Below, one piece after another: positions 46,239-53,693 of a stretch of 64,000 bases of DNA. The stretch is from assembly GCA_009773165.1 (NCBI GenBank), contig WOUZ01000009.1:124001-188000 (forward strand), in the 5' to 3' direction. Origin of the DNA: Bacteroidota bacterium (GTDB lineage: Bacteria > Bacteroidota > Bacteroidia > Bacteroidales > F082). Made by a program: the position numbers and the translations under genes. Under the pieces are notes generated by a model that saw nothing but the letters and a program-made list of their open reading frames with translations, was not told the origin of the DNA and searched no databases. The first letter of the stretch is position 1; each line of letters starts with the position of its first letter.

Positions 46239-46793
46239 TTATTGAATATCAGTAATTTCGATTTCATAAACCAATGTTGCCTTTGAAGGGATATTGTCGC
46301 CATTGCCCAGTAATCCAAAAGCAAGGTGCGAAGGTAAGATAAATTTCGCTTTATCTCCTTTTCTCATCATTTTTATGCCTTCTTCCAGGCCAGCTTCAAC
46401 ACCTCCTTTTCCTGCCGTAAACTTCATCAGGCCTTCTCTATCTGATGATTTTACAATATCACCACTTAGTAGACGAATTGTATAGGACAAAGTTACCAAA
46501 TTACCGTACTGAACTTTTGTGCCTGATCCTGATGGCTCAATCAGATATCTTAACCCGGTACCAGTCGACTCCATATCCCATTTATACCTCACTAAAAAAT
46601 CCTGTATATTTTCTTCCTCTGATCGAACAAGGTATCTGTTGGCTTTTAATAAGGATTCCTCAGTAGTCTTACTAACTGATTTTTGTTTATTAGTAGTCTG
46701 ATTTTCAGTACATGAAATAACCGAACAACCAAATACAACAATAGTTAAGAAACGAGAAAGCGTATTAATAGATGTAGTCCAGCTCTTCAGCAT
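46239..46793 (-). CDS. FKBP-type peptidyl-prolyl isomerase lipoprotein (GldI-like)
   Basis: This is a 184-residue lipoprotein with a lipobox ending at C28 (CSVISCTEN) and a single FKBP domain (about 85-184; GVEAGLEEGIKMMRKGDKAKFIL, HLAFGLLGNGDNIPSKATL). Its start overlaps the end of the DHH phosphoesterase gene by 29 bp. In Flavobacteriia a similar gene beside a DHH phosphoesterase is gldI, needed for gliding and T9SS function. The same order here suggests an orthologue, but gliding cannot be inferred from this alone. Confidence 0.82.
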   Translation of the reverse strand: MLKSWTTSINTLSRFLTIVVFGCSVISCTENQTTNKQKSVSKTTEESLLKANRYLVRSEEENIQDFLVRYKWDMESTGTGLRYLIEPSGSGTKVQYGNLVTLSYTIRLLSGDIVKSSDREGLMKFTAGKGGVEAGLEEGIKMMRKGDKAKFILPSHLAFGLLGNGDNIPSKATLVYEIEITDIQ

Positions 46794-47808
46794 ATTCCGG
46801 AATAATTTTGAGTAATTTGGAAAGGGTATCTTTAAGATTCAAAGTTGAGGTACCACCGGCAGCATTGTAGTGACCTCCACCCTCAAAATGTTTTCTTGAA
46901 AAGTCGTTGACTGAAAATTTACCTTTTGACCTGAAGGACAACCTGATTTGATCTTTTTTCTCAGTCAATAATATTGCAAAATTGATCTTTTCCATTGATA
47001 ATGGATAGTTTACCAGCCCTTCTGTATCTCCGATCTGATATTGAAACTCATTTAAATCCATTATGTTAAGTGAAATAATAGCTGTTTTGTATGCATCCAG
47101 AACCATCATGCGGTTACTTATTGAATGTCCTAAAAGTCTTAGCCTGTTCTCCGAAAAGGTATCATAAACCAAACGATGTAATCGCTCAGCATCAATGCCT
47201 GTTTGAACCAAATCGGCTACCACACGGAAGGTTTCCGGATTTTTCAATGCGAAACTGAATGAACCTGTATCCGTCATAATTCCTACATATAAGCAACTCG
47301 CAATATCCTGGTCAAGCGTATGGGCAAGGTCTAATCCTTTCATAAAGCTATACACCAATTCAGATGTACTTGAAACCGTCAAATCTGAATATATGTATTT
47401 AAAAAGGTCAATCTCAGGCTCAATGTGATGATCAATAAGAGCAATGGGCACAATCACTTTTGCCAGATCATCCTGCATTGATCCCGCTCTTTTAAAACCG
47501 TTAAAATCAACACAAAAAACCAGTTCAGCATCAACCAGTACATTTCGTGCAGCCTGTGAATTACTCTCAAAAACTATCGCCTGATCTAATCCTGGCATCC
47601 ACGACAAGAAGGAAGGATATATATTGGGTATCAGTACGTTAGACTTATGTCCAGCCTTTGTTAAAATAGCGGATAATGCCAGTGCTGAACCAATAGCATC
47701 GCCATCAGGATTGGTATGTGTTACTATGGCGAATCGTCTTGGGACTTTCATAAACGCCTGAAAGGCATCGTGGATATCGGCTTTATTCATCTGCAAATTT
47801 TGTGACAA
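46765..47808 (-). CDS. nrnA: DHH/DHHA1 phosphoesterase, NrnA-like (nanoRNase / pAp phosphatase)
   Basis: This 347-residue cytosolic enzyme has the DHH motifs THTNPDGDAIGSALAL, FCVDFNGFKR and LIDHHIEPE, plus a DHHA1 C-terminal GGGHYNAAGG substrate-binding motif. NrnA enzymes degrade short RNA oligomers and remove phosphate from 3'-phosphoadenosine 5'-phosphate. An alternative start at 47790 (MNKADIH) is possible and fits a -7-like box (TAACTTTG on the minus strand, 47813-47806) that overlaps the first codons of the longer form. It is first in a run with three FKBP genes and divergent from ndk. Confidence 0.88.
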   Translation of the reverse strand: MSQNLQMNKADIHDAFQAFMKVPRRFAIVTHTNPDGDAIGSALALSAILTKAGHKSNVLIPNIYPSFLSWMPGLDQAIVFESNSQAARNVLVDAELVFCVDFNGFKRAGSMQDDLAKVIVPIALIDHHIEPEIDLFKYIYSDLTVSSTSELVYSFMKGLDLAHTLDQDIASCLYVGIMTDTGSFSFALKNPETFRVVADLVQTGIDAERLHRLVYDTFSENRLRLLGHSISNRMMVLDAYKTAIISLNIMDLNEFQYQIGDTEGLVNYPLSMEKINFAILLTEKKDQIRLSFRSKGKFSVNDFSRKHFEGGGHYNAAGGTSTLNLKDTLSKLLKIIPEYAEELDYIY

Positions 47809-47930
47809 AGTTACATAAAACAGCCTTTGATTAGTTTTATTGTACCCTCGAAGGCAATTACCTGATAATACAGTGTGGAATTTAAGTAAATGTTATATCT
47901 AAATTTTCACATATTTTGCGATTTTTCTGC

Positions 47931-47938
47931 TATTTTTG
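47931..47938 (+). promoter_or_regulatory. Candidate -7 element (TATTTTTG) for ndk
   Basis: The box matches TAnnTTTG and lies 23 bp upstream of the ndk ATG. A partial -33 match (TTTTC at 47904-47908) lies 22 bp upstream of it. It predicts a very short leader. Confidence 0.4.
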
Positions 47939-47961
47939 CCGCTTCATTTAAAAATAAACCC

Positions 47962-48381
47962 ATGAGCGGAAATATCACATTTACAATGATTAAACCCGGC
48001 GCAGTAGCCGATGGTCATATTGGAGCAATAATGGCCAAAATTGCTGAAGGAGGATTTAAGTTTAAAGCAGTTAAAATGTTCAGATTGAGTAAAGAACAAG
48101 CTGAATCTTTTTATGCAGTGCATAGTGCAAGGCCATTTTTCAATAGTTTAGTTGCTTCTATGAGCTCAGGACCTATTATAGCTGCTGTACTCGAAAACGA
48201 AAATGCTGTGCTGGCATACCGCGATTTTATTGGTGCAACAAACCCTGCTGATGCTAAAGAAGGCTCAATAAGAAAACTTTATGGTACATCCATCGAATCG
48301 AATGCCGTCCATGGCTCTGATAGTGATGAAAACGCCCGTATTGAAGCAAATTTCTTTTTTAGTTCAATGGAGCAATTTTAA
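47962..48381 (+). CDS. ndk: Nucleoside diphosphate kinase
   Basis: The 139-residue form starting MSGNITFTMIKPGAV at 47962 is chosen over an upstream extension to 47890, because it gives the normal family length and the usual N-terminus. The phosphorylated His is H117 in NAVHGSD, the same number as in E. coli Ndk. The enzyme transfers the gamma-phosphate between NTPs and NDPs. Its stop overlaps the convergent XRE gene by 4 bp. A strong terminator for ndk appears about 90 bp further on, inside the XRE reading frame. Confidence 0.95.
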   Translation: MSGNITFTMIKPGAVADGHIGAIMAKIAEGGFKFKAVKMFRLSKEQAESFYAVHSARPFFNSLVASMSSGPIIAAVLENENAVLAYRDFIGATNPADAKEGSIRKLYGTSIESNAVHGSDSDENARIEANFFFSSMEQF

Positions 48382-48905
48382 TTTCGTTGATATTCAAACT
48401 GTGTAAAGGTGTCATCATCATAGATAAGTAACATTTTTACAGGTTTTTTTTGATTAAAATTTACTGAGGGTCTCTGCTCTGTTTGAGCAGAGACTTCTTT
48501 TTTTATTTCAATTGGCTGTATGACTTCAGTTGTTTTTTGGGGCTCATCTATTATCGAAAACAAATCAATTCCCCCTTTTATGCTTTCCATCGCATTTTCA
48601 TGAGTCACATTTGAATGTATGACTTCAGTAACCGGCTCCTCAAATAAACGAGGTTGAGGACTTTTGGAAACAGGCTGCGGTGATTTTGATTCATTGGATA
48701 CCGTCATTGAACCTTTTCCAAACAACAACCAATCTAAACTGATTTCCGGGAAAGTCTCTTTCAACCGAACAATAAAATCTAAACTGGGATTATTTCGCCC
48801 TGTCATAATGTGCGAAAGACTTGGTCGCTTTATGTTCATCATATCGGCAAGCTCTGCTGCATTTACCGACTTAATTTTCATCACCTGAAATATTCTGTCC
48901 TTCAT
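48378..48905 (-). CDS. XRE-family helix-turn-helix regulator
   Basis: This is a 175-residue protein with an N-terminal HTH (about 1-65: VNAAELADMMNIKRPSLSHIM, then GRNNPSLDFIVRLKETFPEI and LDWLLFGKG), typical of Bacteroidetes XRE regulators. The rest (66-175) is low-complexity and Pro/Gln/Glu-rich, with a basic motif (KKPVKMLLIYDDDTFTQFEYQ) at the end. A perfect palindrome upstream at 48978-48991 is a likely operator. The 3' part of the gene also encodes, on the other strand, the ndk terminator hairpin. The regulated genes are unknown. Confidence 0.82.
   Translation of the reverse strand: MKDRIFQVMKIKSVNAAELADMMNIKRPSLSHIMTGRNNPSLDFIVRLKETFPEISLDWLLFGKGSMTVSNESKSPQPVSKSPQPRLFEEPVTEVIHSNVTHENAMESIKGGIDLFSIIDEPQKTTEVIQPIEIKKEVSAQTEQRPSVNFNQKKPVKMLLIYDDDTFTQFEYQRN
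48470..48501 (+). terminator. ndk terminator located inside the convergent XRE coding sequence
   Basis: Perfect 10-bp arms GTCTCTGCTC (48470-48479) and GAGCAGAGAC (48485-48494) with a TGTTT loop are followed on the plus strand by TTCTTTTTTT. The element is about 90 bp after the ndk stop. Confidence 0.8.
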
Positions 48906-48965
48906 CTTATTTTTTAGTTTGAATTACATAAAATATTTGTAAAAAAACTACCTAAAATCTTGATA

Positions 48966-48973
48966 CAAATATA
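48966..48973 (-). promoter_or_regulatory. Candidate -7 element (TATATTTG on minus strand) for the XRE gene
   Basis: The minus-strand box matches TAnnTTTG and would give a leader of about 55 nt. No clear -33 is present at normal spacing. The palindrome at 48978-48991 lies immediately upstream, where a bound repressor would block it. Confidence 0.4.
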
Positions 48974-48977
48974 CATG

Positions 48978-48991
48978 TTTTGTTAACAAAA
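48978..48991. promoter_or_regulatory. Palindrome TTTTGTTAACAAAA, likely operator
   Basis: This is a perfect 14-bp inverted repeat about 75 bp upstream of the XRE start codon and adjacent to its candidate -7 box. It is a reasonable autoregulatory site for that HTH protein. Confidence 0.5.
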
Positions 48992-49346
48992 GTAAATACT
49001 AAATAAATACATTTGTAACTAGTTTAAGTTTACATCTGTATTCTCTATAAATTTGAATATTAGCTTTATCAACACTTCATATTAATCTTATATAGTGTTT
49101 ATTTAGAATAATATACACATTATTTATTTAGTGGTCCTATATTCATTCATTTTAGTATAAAATATAAACAAACACTTCATTTAAATATATATATAATACT
49201 GAATATTAATATAATATGAGTGATACTTATTAAATTTAATGAATGTTACAATCAGTGTTACTAGCCTGCTTTTGAATCTAGTTTCATTATACTAATTACA
49301 TATGTTTATCATACTATTAATCAACATATAATGAATGAAATCTTAC

Positions 49347-49383
49347 ATTGATTAACAAATGTAATTTACATTTGTTAATCAAT
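49347..49383. repeat. 37-bp inverted repeat (18-bp perfect arms, 1-nt centre)
   Basis: The left arm is ATTGATTAACAAATGTAA; the right arm is its exact complement after one T. It lies about 106 bp upstream of the histidine kinase gene and is not followed by a T-run, so it is unlikely to be a terminator. A large operator or cruciform is possible. Confidence 0.75.
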
Positions 49384-49440
49384 TAACTTGAGTAAGAGAT
49401 GACTAAATTTCGCTTCTTTATTTATTTTTTAGTATACCGC

Positions 49441-49472
49441 TTGTATAACGAGGAAGAAAGATTGTATTTTTG
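49441..49472 (+). promoter_or_regulatory. Candidate promoter of the histidine kinase operon
   Basis: TTG (49441-49443), a 21-bp spacer and TATTTTTG (49465-49472) match the Bacteroidetes consensus. Transcription would start about 10 nt before the ATG at 49489. Confidence 0.5.
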
Positions 49473-49488
49473 AACGAAACAATAGAGA

Positions 49489-51315
49489 ATGAAAAAGGCA
49501 TTTTTACTAATCTTACTGTTCATTACTTTACACTCTCCTGCTCTATCTGATATTCTTCCGGATAGTTTAATGCAAAAAATGGAATCGATTCACGATTCAT
49601 CAAAGGCATTAATGATCAATAATTTTGTTCAGAGTAATTACCGTAGTCTTCCAGAGATGTGTATGAAGGCGATTAAGCGTTCAATCGAAATAAGTGAAAG
49701 TCTGAATCAGGAAGCTGCTCTTGCACACTCCTACAGCCTTGCCGGTGTTTTATACAAGAATAAAGGTGATTATTCTAATGCCTTGGAATTTCAACATAAG
49801 TCACTTAAGATCAATAGTAAGTTAAACGAAAAAAGAGCTCTTGCATCCAATTATAACGACATTGGAATCATATATAAAACACTTCAAGAATATGATAAGG
49901 CACTGGAATCATATCTTTTAGCAAATTCACTTGCTACAGAACTTGAATTGAAAAAGGGTATCGTTATGACGCTAAATAACATAGGTACTATTTACGAAGC
50001 TAAAGGTGCAAAAGAGAATGCAATTGACTATTACAACAGGGCATATAAGAAAGCTATCGAGTTTGAAATATTGGATGCTCAGGCTATCGTTTTAAATAAC
50101 CTGGGAGACATTTATGCTACCAGCGGAAATTCAATAATAGCTAGAGATTATTTCAAAGAAACGCTTCGAATTGATAAAAAAACGGGCGATCGGATTGGCT
50201 CAGCGCTCTCATTAATCAACATCGCAGGTACAATGGTTGGCTTGCGTGAATGGGATAGTGCAAATTTTTATTATGCTGAAGCTGAGTTGATTGCTAAAGA
50301 AATGAAAGCTAATCAGCTTCTTTTTAACATCAATAATGGAAGAGCTGTTATGTATGAGGAACGGAAAGACTTTCAAAATGCTTATTATAACTTCAAAAAT
50401 GCTGCTATTTTTCAGGACTCCTTGTTTAATGAAAACAAGCAGAAACAGTTAGCTGAAGTAGAAGCTCGTTTTGAAGCTGAGAATAAAGATCAGCAAATAC
50501 AACTTTTAAAGCAAGAGAAATTCATTAAGGAAATTGAAATTCAACAACATAAAGCCGAGAGATTAGCTTTAATCAGTCTGCTTGTTCTAGGTACTATCAT
50601 CATTATATTTTTGTATAAACGCTACAGAAACAAACAACTTCAGCAATTCAACTTGCGCCTGTTGAAACAGAAAGAAGGGCACCTGAGAGCAGTTGTTGAA
50701 GCACAGGAAGAGGAGCGAAAAAGGATTGCAAAAGACCTTCATGATGGCATCGGACAAAATTTATCAGGCGTTAGATTAGGTCTGGCAGCACTTATAGAAA
50801 ATATTCAAGTAGATAATAATAGTAGATTAAAAATCAGTGAATTAACAAATGTTGTAGATCATACAATTCAAGAAGTTAGAACACTCTCGCATCAAATGAT
50901 GCCACGCATTTTACAGGAAGATGGTTTGGTTCCTGCTATAAGTGATATGTTAGAAAAATCATTTCGCTATTCTTCCATTTCATACGAATTTGAGCATTTT
51001 GGAATTTCTAATCGTTTCAAAGAAAATGTAGAGATAGGACTTTACCGTATCAGTCAGGAACTTATCAATAATATCATAAAACATAGCGGAGCAAACAAAG
51101 TAAGCGTTCAACTAATAAAAAATGGAAAAATGCTCATTTTACTTGTCGAAGATAATGGTAAAGGATTTGAGATGAGTAAGCTAAAATCAAAAGGCATAGG
51201 TCTAATGAATATTTCCAGCCGTGTAGAAACAATTCATGGTGAATTTAACATGGAGCCTAGCCCTGAAAGTGGTACTTTGGCAACAATTCGTATTCCAATT
51301 GATGATGGAAAATAA
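49489..51315 (+). CDS. TPR-containing sensor histidine kinase (HisKA_3 / NarL-partner type)
   Basis: The 608-residue protein has a signal peptide, about six TPR motifs (residues about 55-310; for example ALAHSYSLAGVLYKNKGDYSNALEF split over repeats) placed in the periplasm, a coiled coil (about 310-355), one TM (about 360-378, LISLLVLGTIIIIFLY) and a cytosolic kinase. The dimerisation box ERKRIAKDLHDGIGQN gives the phosphorylated H418. The HATPase domain shows ELINNIIKHSGA and DNGKGF. It pairs with the overlapping response regulator. The periplasmic TPR domain may sense a protein partner; the signal is unknown. Confidence 0.9.
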   Translation: MKKAFLLILLFITLHSPALSDILPDSLMQKMESIHDSSKALMINNFVQSNYRSLPEMCMKAIKRSIEISESLNQEAALAHSYSLAGVLYKNKGDYSNALEFQHKSLKINSKLNEKRALASNYNDIGIIYKTLQEYDKALESYLLANSLATELELKKGIVMTLNNIGTIYEAKGAKENAIDYYNRAYKKAIEFEILDAQAIVLNNLGDIYATSGNSIIARDYFKETLRIDKKTGDRIGSALSLINIAGTMVGLREWDSANFYYAEAELIAKEMKANQLLFNINNGRAVMYEERKDFQNAYYNFKNAAIFQDSLFNENKQKQLAEVEARFEAENKDQQIQLLKQEKFIKEIEIQQHKAERLALISLLVLGTIIIIFLYKRYRNKQLQQFNLRLLKQKEGHLRAVVEAQEEERKRIAKDLHDGIGQNLSGVRLGLAALIENIQVDNNSRLKISELTNVVDHTIQEVRTLSHQMMPRILQEDGLVPAISDMLEKSFRYSSISYEFEHFGISNRFKENVEIGLYRISQELINNIIKHSGANKVSVQLIKNGKMLILLVEDNGKGFEMSKLKSKGIGLMNISSRVETIHGEFNMEPSPESGTLATIRIPIDDGK

Positions 51316-51958
51316 AATAAAAGTAATTATTACCGACGACCATCAGATGGTCATTGACGGGTTAAAGTCGATCCTTGAGGCATGTGATGATGTCAAGGTG
51401 ATTGGGACAGCAGCAAACGGTCGTGAGTTACTTCGTTTACTTGAATTGATTGAGCCTGATATCATTTTGATGGATATTGATATGCCTGTAATGAATGGCA
51501 TTGAAACGATGATTGAGCTAAAGCGTTTACAAAAGTCCGTAAAGGTCATTATACTCACTATGCATGAGGAAAAAGCTCTGGTAAAAAAAATGACAGATCT
51601 GGGTGCAAAAGGCTTTTTGTTTAAAAACTCCGATAAGGATGAACTTAGACTAGCCATTCAGCAAGTAAATCAAGGTGGTGTTTACTTTGCTACTGCTCTC
51701 ACTGTCAATTTGTTGAGTAATAACACAATGAAAAATGAGTCTTTCGATAACTTTGGCTCTTCCCTTCAGCTTACCGATCGCGAAATTGAAATTCTTAAGC
51801 TTATAGCAGGAGGAATGTCAAACAAAGAAATCGGTGATCAACTTTTTATAAGTCATCGCACGGTCGACACGCATCGAACGAACCTCATGAAAAAACTCGA
51901 TATTAACAATATCGCTGGTCTAATTCGCTTTGCAATAAAAAATGGCTACATTCAGTAG
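51305..51958 (+). CDS. NarL/FixJ-family response regulator
   Basis: The start at 51305 (or the ATG at 51302) overlaps the kinase stop by about 11 bp and gives the normal receiver N-terminus KVIITDDHQMV; the longer frame from 51236 is a read-through artefact. The receiver phospho-acceptor is D57 in ILMDIDMP. The C-terminal LuxR-type HTH (LTDREIEILKLIAGGMSNKEI, HRTVDTHRTNLMKKL) binds DNA. A 9-bp hairpin (51941-51949 with 51955-51963) overlaps the stop codon and may help end transcription, though it lacks a T-run. The regulon is unknown. Confidence 0.92.
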   Translation: MENKIKVIITDDHQMVIDGLKSILEACDDVKVIGTAANGRELLRLLELIEPDIILMDIDMPVMNGIETMIELKRLQKSVKVIILTMHEEKALVKKMTDLGAKGFLFKNSDKDELRLAIQQVNQGGVYFATALTVNLLSNNTMKNESFDNFGSSLQLTDREIEILKLIAGGMSNKEIGDQLFISHRTVDTHRTNLMKKLDINNIAGLIRFAIKNGYIQ

Positions 51959-51995
51959 CCATTCTATTGTGTAAAAAGTCTAAATCGTATTCTAA

Positions 51996-53666
51996 TTAAT
52001 TGATCTTAATTACCTTAAGAATCTGAATTTTTTCTTCTGAAGTAACTTCAATGCTATAAAAACCTGCTTTTAAACTGTTTAGTAATTGCGACAAGCGGGC
52101 AGATGCGTAGCCATTAAGCTGAATTTCATGAATCATTTTAGCATGAACATCATATATACGAATGTTGCATTCACTGTTCGTAAAAAACTGAATATTGTTA
52201 ACAGTAACAAAAGGATTTGGTGATACTTGCAGCAGTTTAACTTCTTTTTGAAGGCCTGTATCAATAGATGTTAAAAACGAATTTGCCTGAAAAAAATCAG
52301 GAATTCCATATCCATATGTAACATTAGGCTGAAGGGCATTATCACTGCTCATTTTGATGGCTTCTTTAACAGTCAGATTTGTGAAAGAAGGGTTTGCTTG
52401 CCATAAACATGCTGACATACCGGCAATTACAGGTGAAGAAAATGAAGTCCCGTTTCCAAAAGTGAAATTATTATTGCCATTGGCAAGCGCTGTACCTTGA
52501 CCCATGGCCATAATGTCTGGCTTTATCCTTCCATCAAATGTTGGCCCAATAGAACTGAATGATGCGCGTGTGCCATCACCTGTTACTGCACCAATTGAAA
52601 ACACATTGAATCCATCAGCCGGAGCTCCAATGTATGGAAAGCCGCTGTTACCTCCTGAATTTCCTGCACTATTTACAACCAGTATACCTTTACTAGTTGC
52701 CAAATCTGCTCCTCTGGTTACCACTGCAGTGTTTCCATTCATATGTTCATAGGTATGGTTCCATTGCGGGAAATCGAAATCGATATATCCAAGGGATGAA
52801 TTAATAATATCAACTCCCACGCTATCAGCAAATTCAGCAGCTGAAACCCAGTTATATTCTTCAATCAAATGCTCTGAAAAAACATATTCTGAACGAAGTA
52901 ACCAAAACATAGCTTTTGGAGCTGTGCCAATAAGCTGACCGGGTACATTTGCACCGATGGTGCTCAAAACACTCGTACCATGCGAACTTTCGGTAAAAAC
53001 ACTGCCTCCGGGATGGACAAAATCTTTTGTTCCGAGAATTTGGTTATTAATCCAAAGACTGTCGAATGCAACGTGTGTTTCGGTATCGGTGAAACCTCCA
53101 TCAAGAATGGCAATCATCATACCTTGTCCCCTATAACCTGCATCGTGCAATGGAATCCCATTTATTTGATTTATTTGAGTGAAGCCATTTCCATAATCAA
53201 AAACGGTTGCTTGTTTTGGATATGCCTGTAAAGCCGGAGAATATTGATCACCAACCAATTCTTCTGCAAAAAAGACTTTATTTTTTATTTCCTGTTTCAA
53301 AGGCTGATCACTAAGCTGCCGTAATGAAACAACATAAGGTAGCGCCGAAATTGCATCAAGAACTGTCTGACTTGTTGTCTGAATAGTAACTCCATTCAAC
53401 CATTTGGTTGGAAAAAGTAAGGTTGCCCCTGTTTGCGCTATACCTTCAAGATATTGAGGATTAACCGGGAGATCGTTTTCTACGATAGAAATTTGCTGAT
53501 TTTGACGTCGCAATAGTGCTCTCTGACTTAGAAACCCAGAGGGGTTTGTTATCTCGTAGGGGGAATTATTTTTGTCAGAAAATTGCACAAAATACGTATC
53601 TGGTGCAATCTGACTCATCCCCTGCATTACAAGGAAGCTCAAAAAAATGGTATAGAAGTATTTCAT
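51996..53666 (-). CDS. Subtilisin-like (S8) serine peptidase with T9SS C-terminal sorting domain
   Basis: The start at 53666 (MKYFYTIFLSFLVMQGMSQ) gives a clean signal peptide; an upstream ATG at 53678 adds four residues. The S8 triad is visible as Asp in AILDGGFTDTETH, His in ESSHGTSVLS and Ser in NGTSFSSPVIAGMSA. The last 75 residues form a Por-type sorting domain (LQVSPNPFVTVNNI, IRIYDVHAKMIHEI, LKAGFYSIEVTS, KVIKIN), so it is exported through T9SS. The N-terminal part is a propeptide-like region. It probably degrades extracellular protein, and lies 15 bp from the M1 peptidase gene. Confidence 0.9.
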   Translation of the reverse strand: MKYFYTIFLSFLVMQGMSQIAPDTYFVQFSDKNNSPYEITNPSGFLSQRALLRRQNQQISIVENDLPVNPQYLEGIAQTGATLLFPTKWLNGVTIQTTSQTVLDAISALPYVVSLRQLSDQPLKQEIKNKVFFAEELVGDQYSPALQAYPKQATVFDYGNGFTQINQINGIPLHDAGYRGQGMMIAILDGGFTDTETHVAFDSLWINNQILGTKDFVHPGGSVFTESSHGTSVLSTIGANVPGQLIGTAPKAMFWLLRSEYVFSEHLIEEYNWVSAAEFADSVGVDIINSSLGYIDFDFPQWNHTYEHMNGNTAVVTRGADLATSKGILVVNSAGNSGGNSGFPYIGAPADGFNVFSIGAVTGDGTRASFSSIGPTFDGRIKPDIMAMGQGTALANGNNNFTFGNGTSFSSPVIAGMSACLWQANPSFTNLTVKEAIKMSSDNALQPNVTYGYGIPDFFQANSFLTSIDTGLQKEVKLLQVSPNPFVTVNNIQFFTNSECNIRIYDVHAKMIHEIQLNGYASARLSQLLNSLKAGFYSIEVTSEEKIQILKVIKIN

Positions 53667-53693
53667 ATTTAATAGCATAAGGGTTATTTAAGT

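Larger units (their letters stand above)
48906..49488. other. AT-rich divergent intergenic region, 583 bp, with palindromes and promoters
   Basis: No gene is seen. The region separates the XRE regulator (minus) from the TPR histidine kinase (plus). It contains a minus-strand -7 box with an adjacent 14-bp palindrome, a 37-bp near-perfect inverted repeat and a plus-strand promoter. AT content is extreme even for this genome, with several imperfect repeats such as AACACTTCAT at about 49071 and 49172. Confidence 0.6.

Noticed and set aside
47890-47961. N-terminal extension of Ndk
   Set aside because: It is unlike any Ndk N-terminus and overlaps the likely promoter; the ATG at 47962 gives the standard 139-residue protein.
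48906-49488. AT-rich repeats as a CRISPR array or replication origin
   Set aside because: Repeats are few, imperfect and not regularly spaced, and there are no cas genes, dnaA or DnaA-box cluster.
51236-51304. N-terminal extension of the response regulator
   Set aside because: The extra residues come from the kinase gene in another frame; the receiver domain begins normally at 51305.
49489-51958. TPR kinase and NarL regulator as the regulator of the glucan locus
   Set aside because: They are about 6 kb away behind housekeeping genes and on a separate promoter, with no shared site seen; it remains possible but unsupported.
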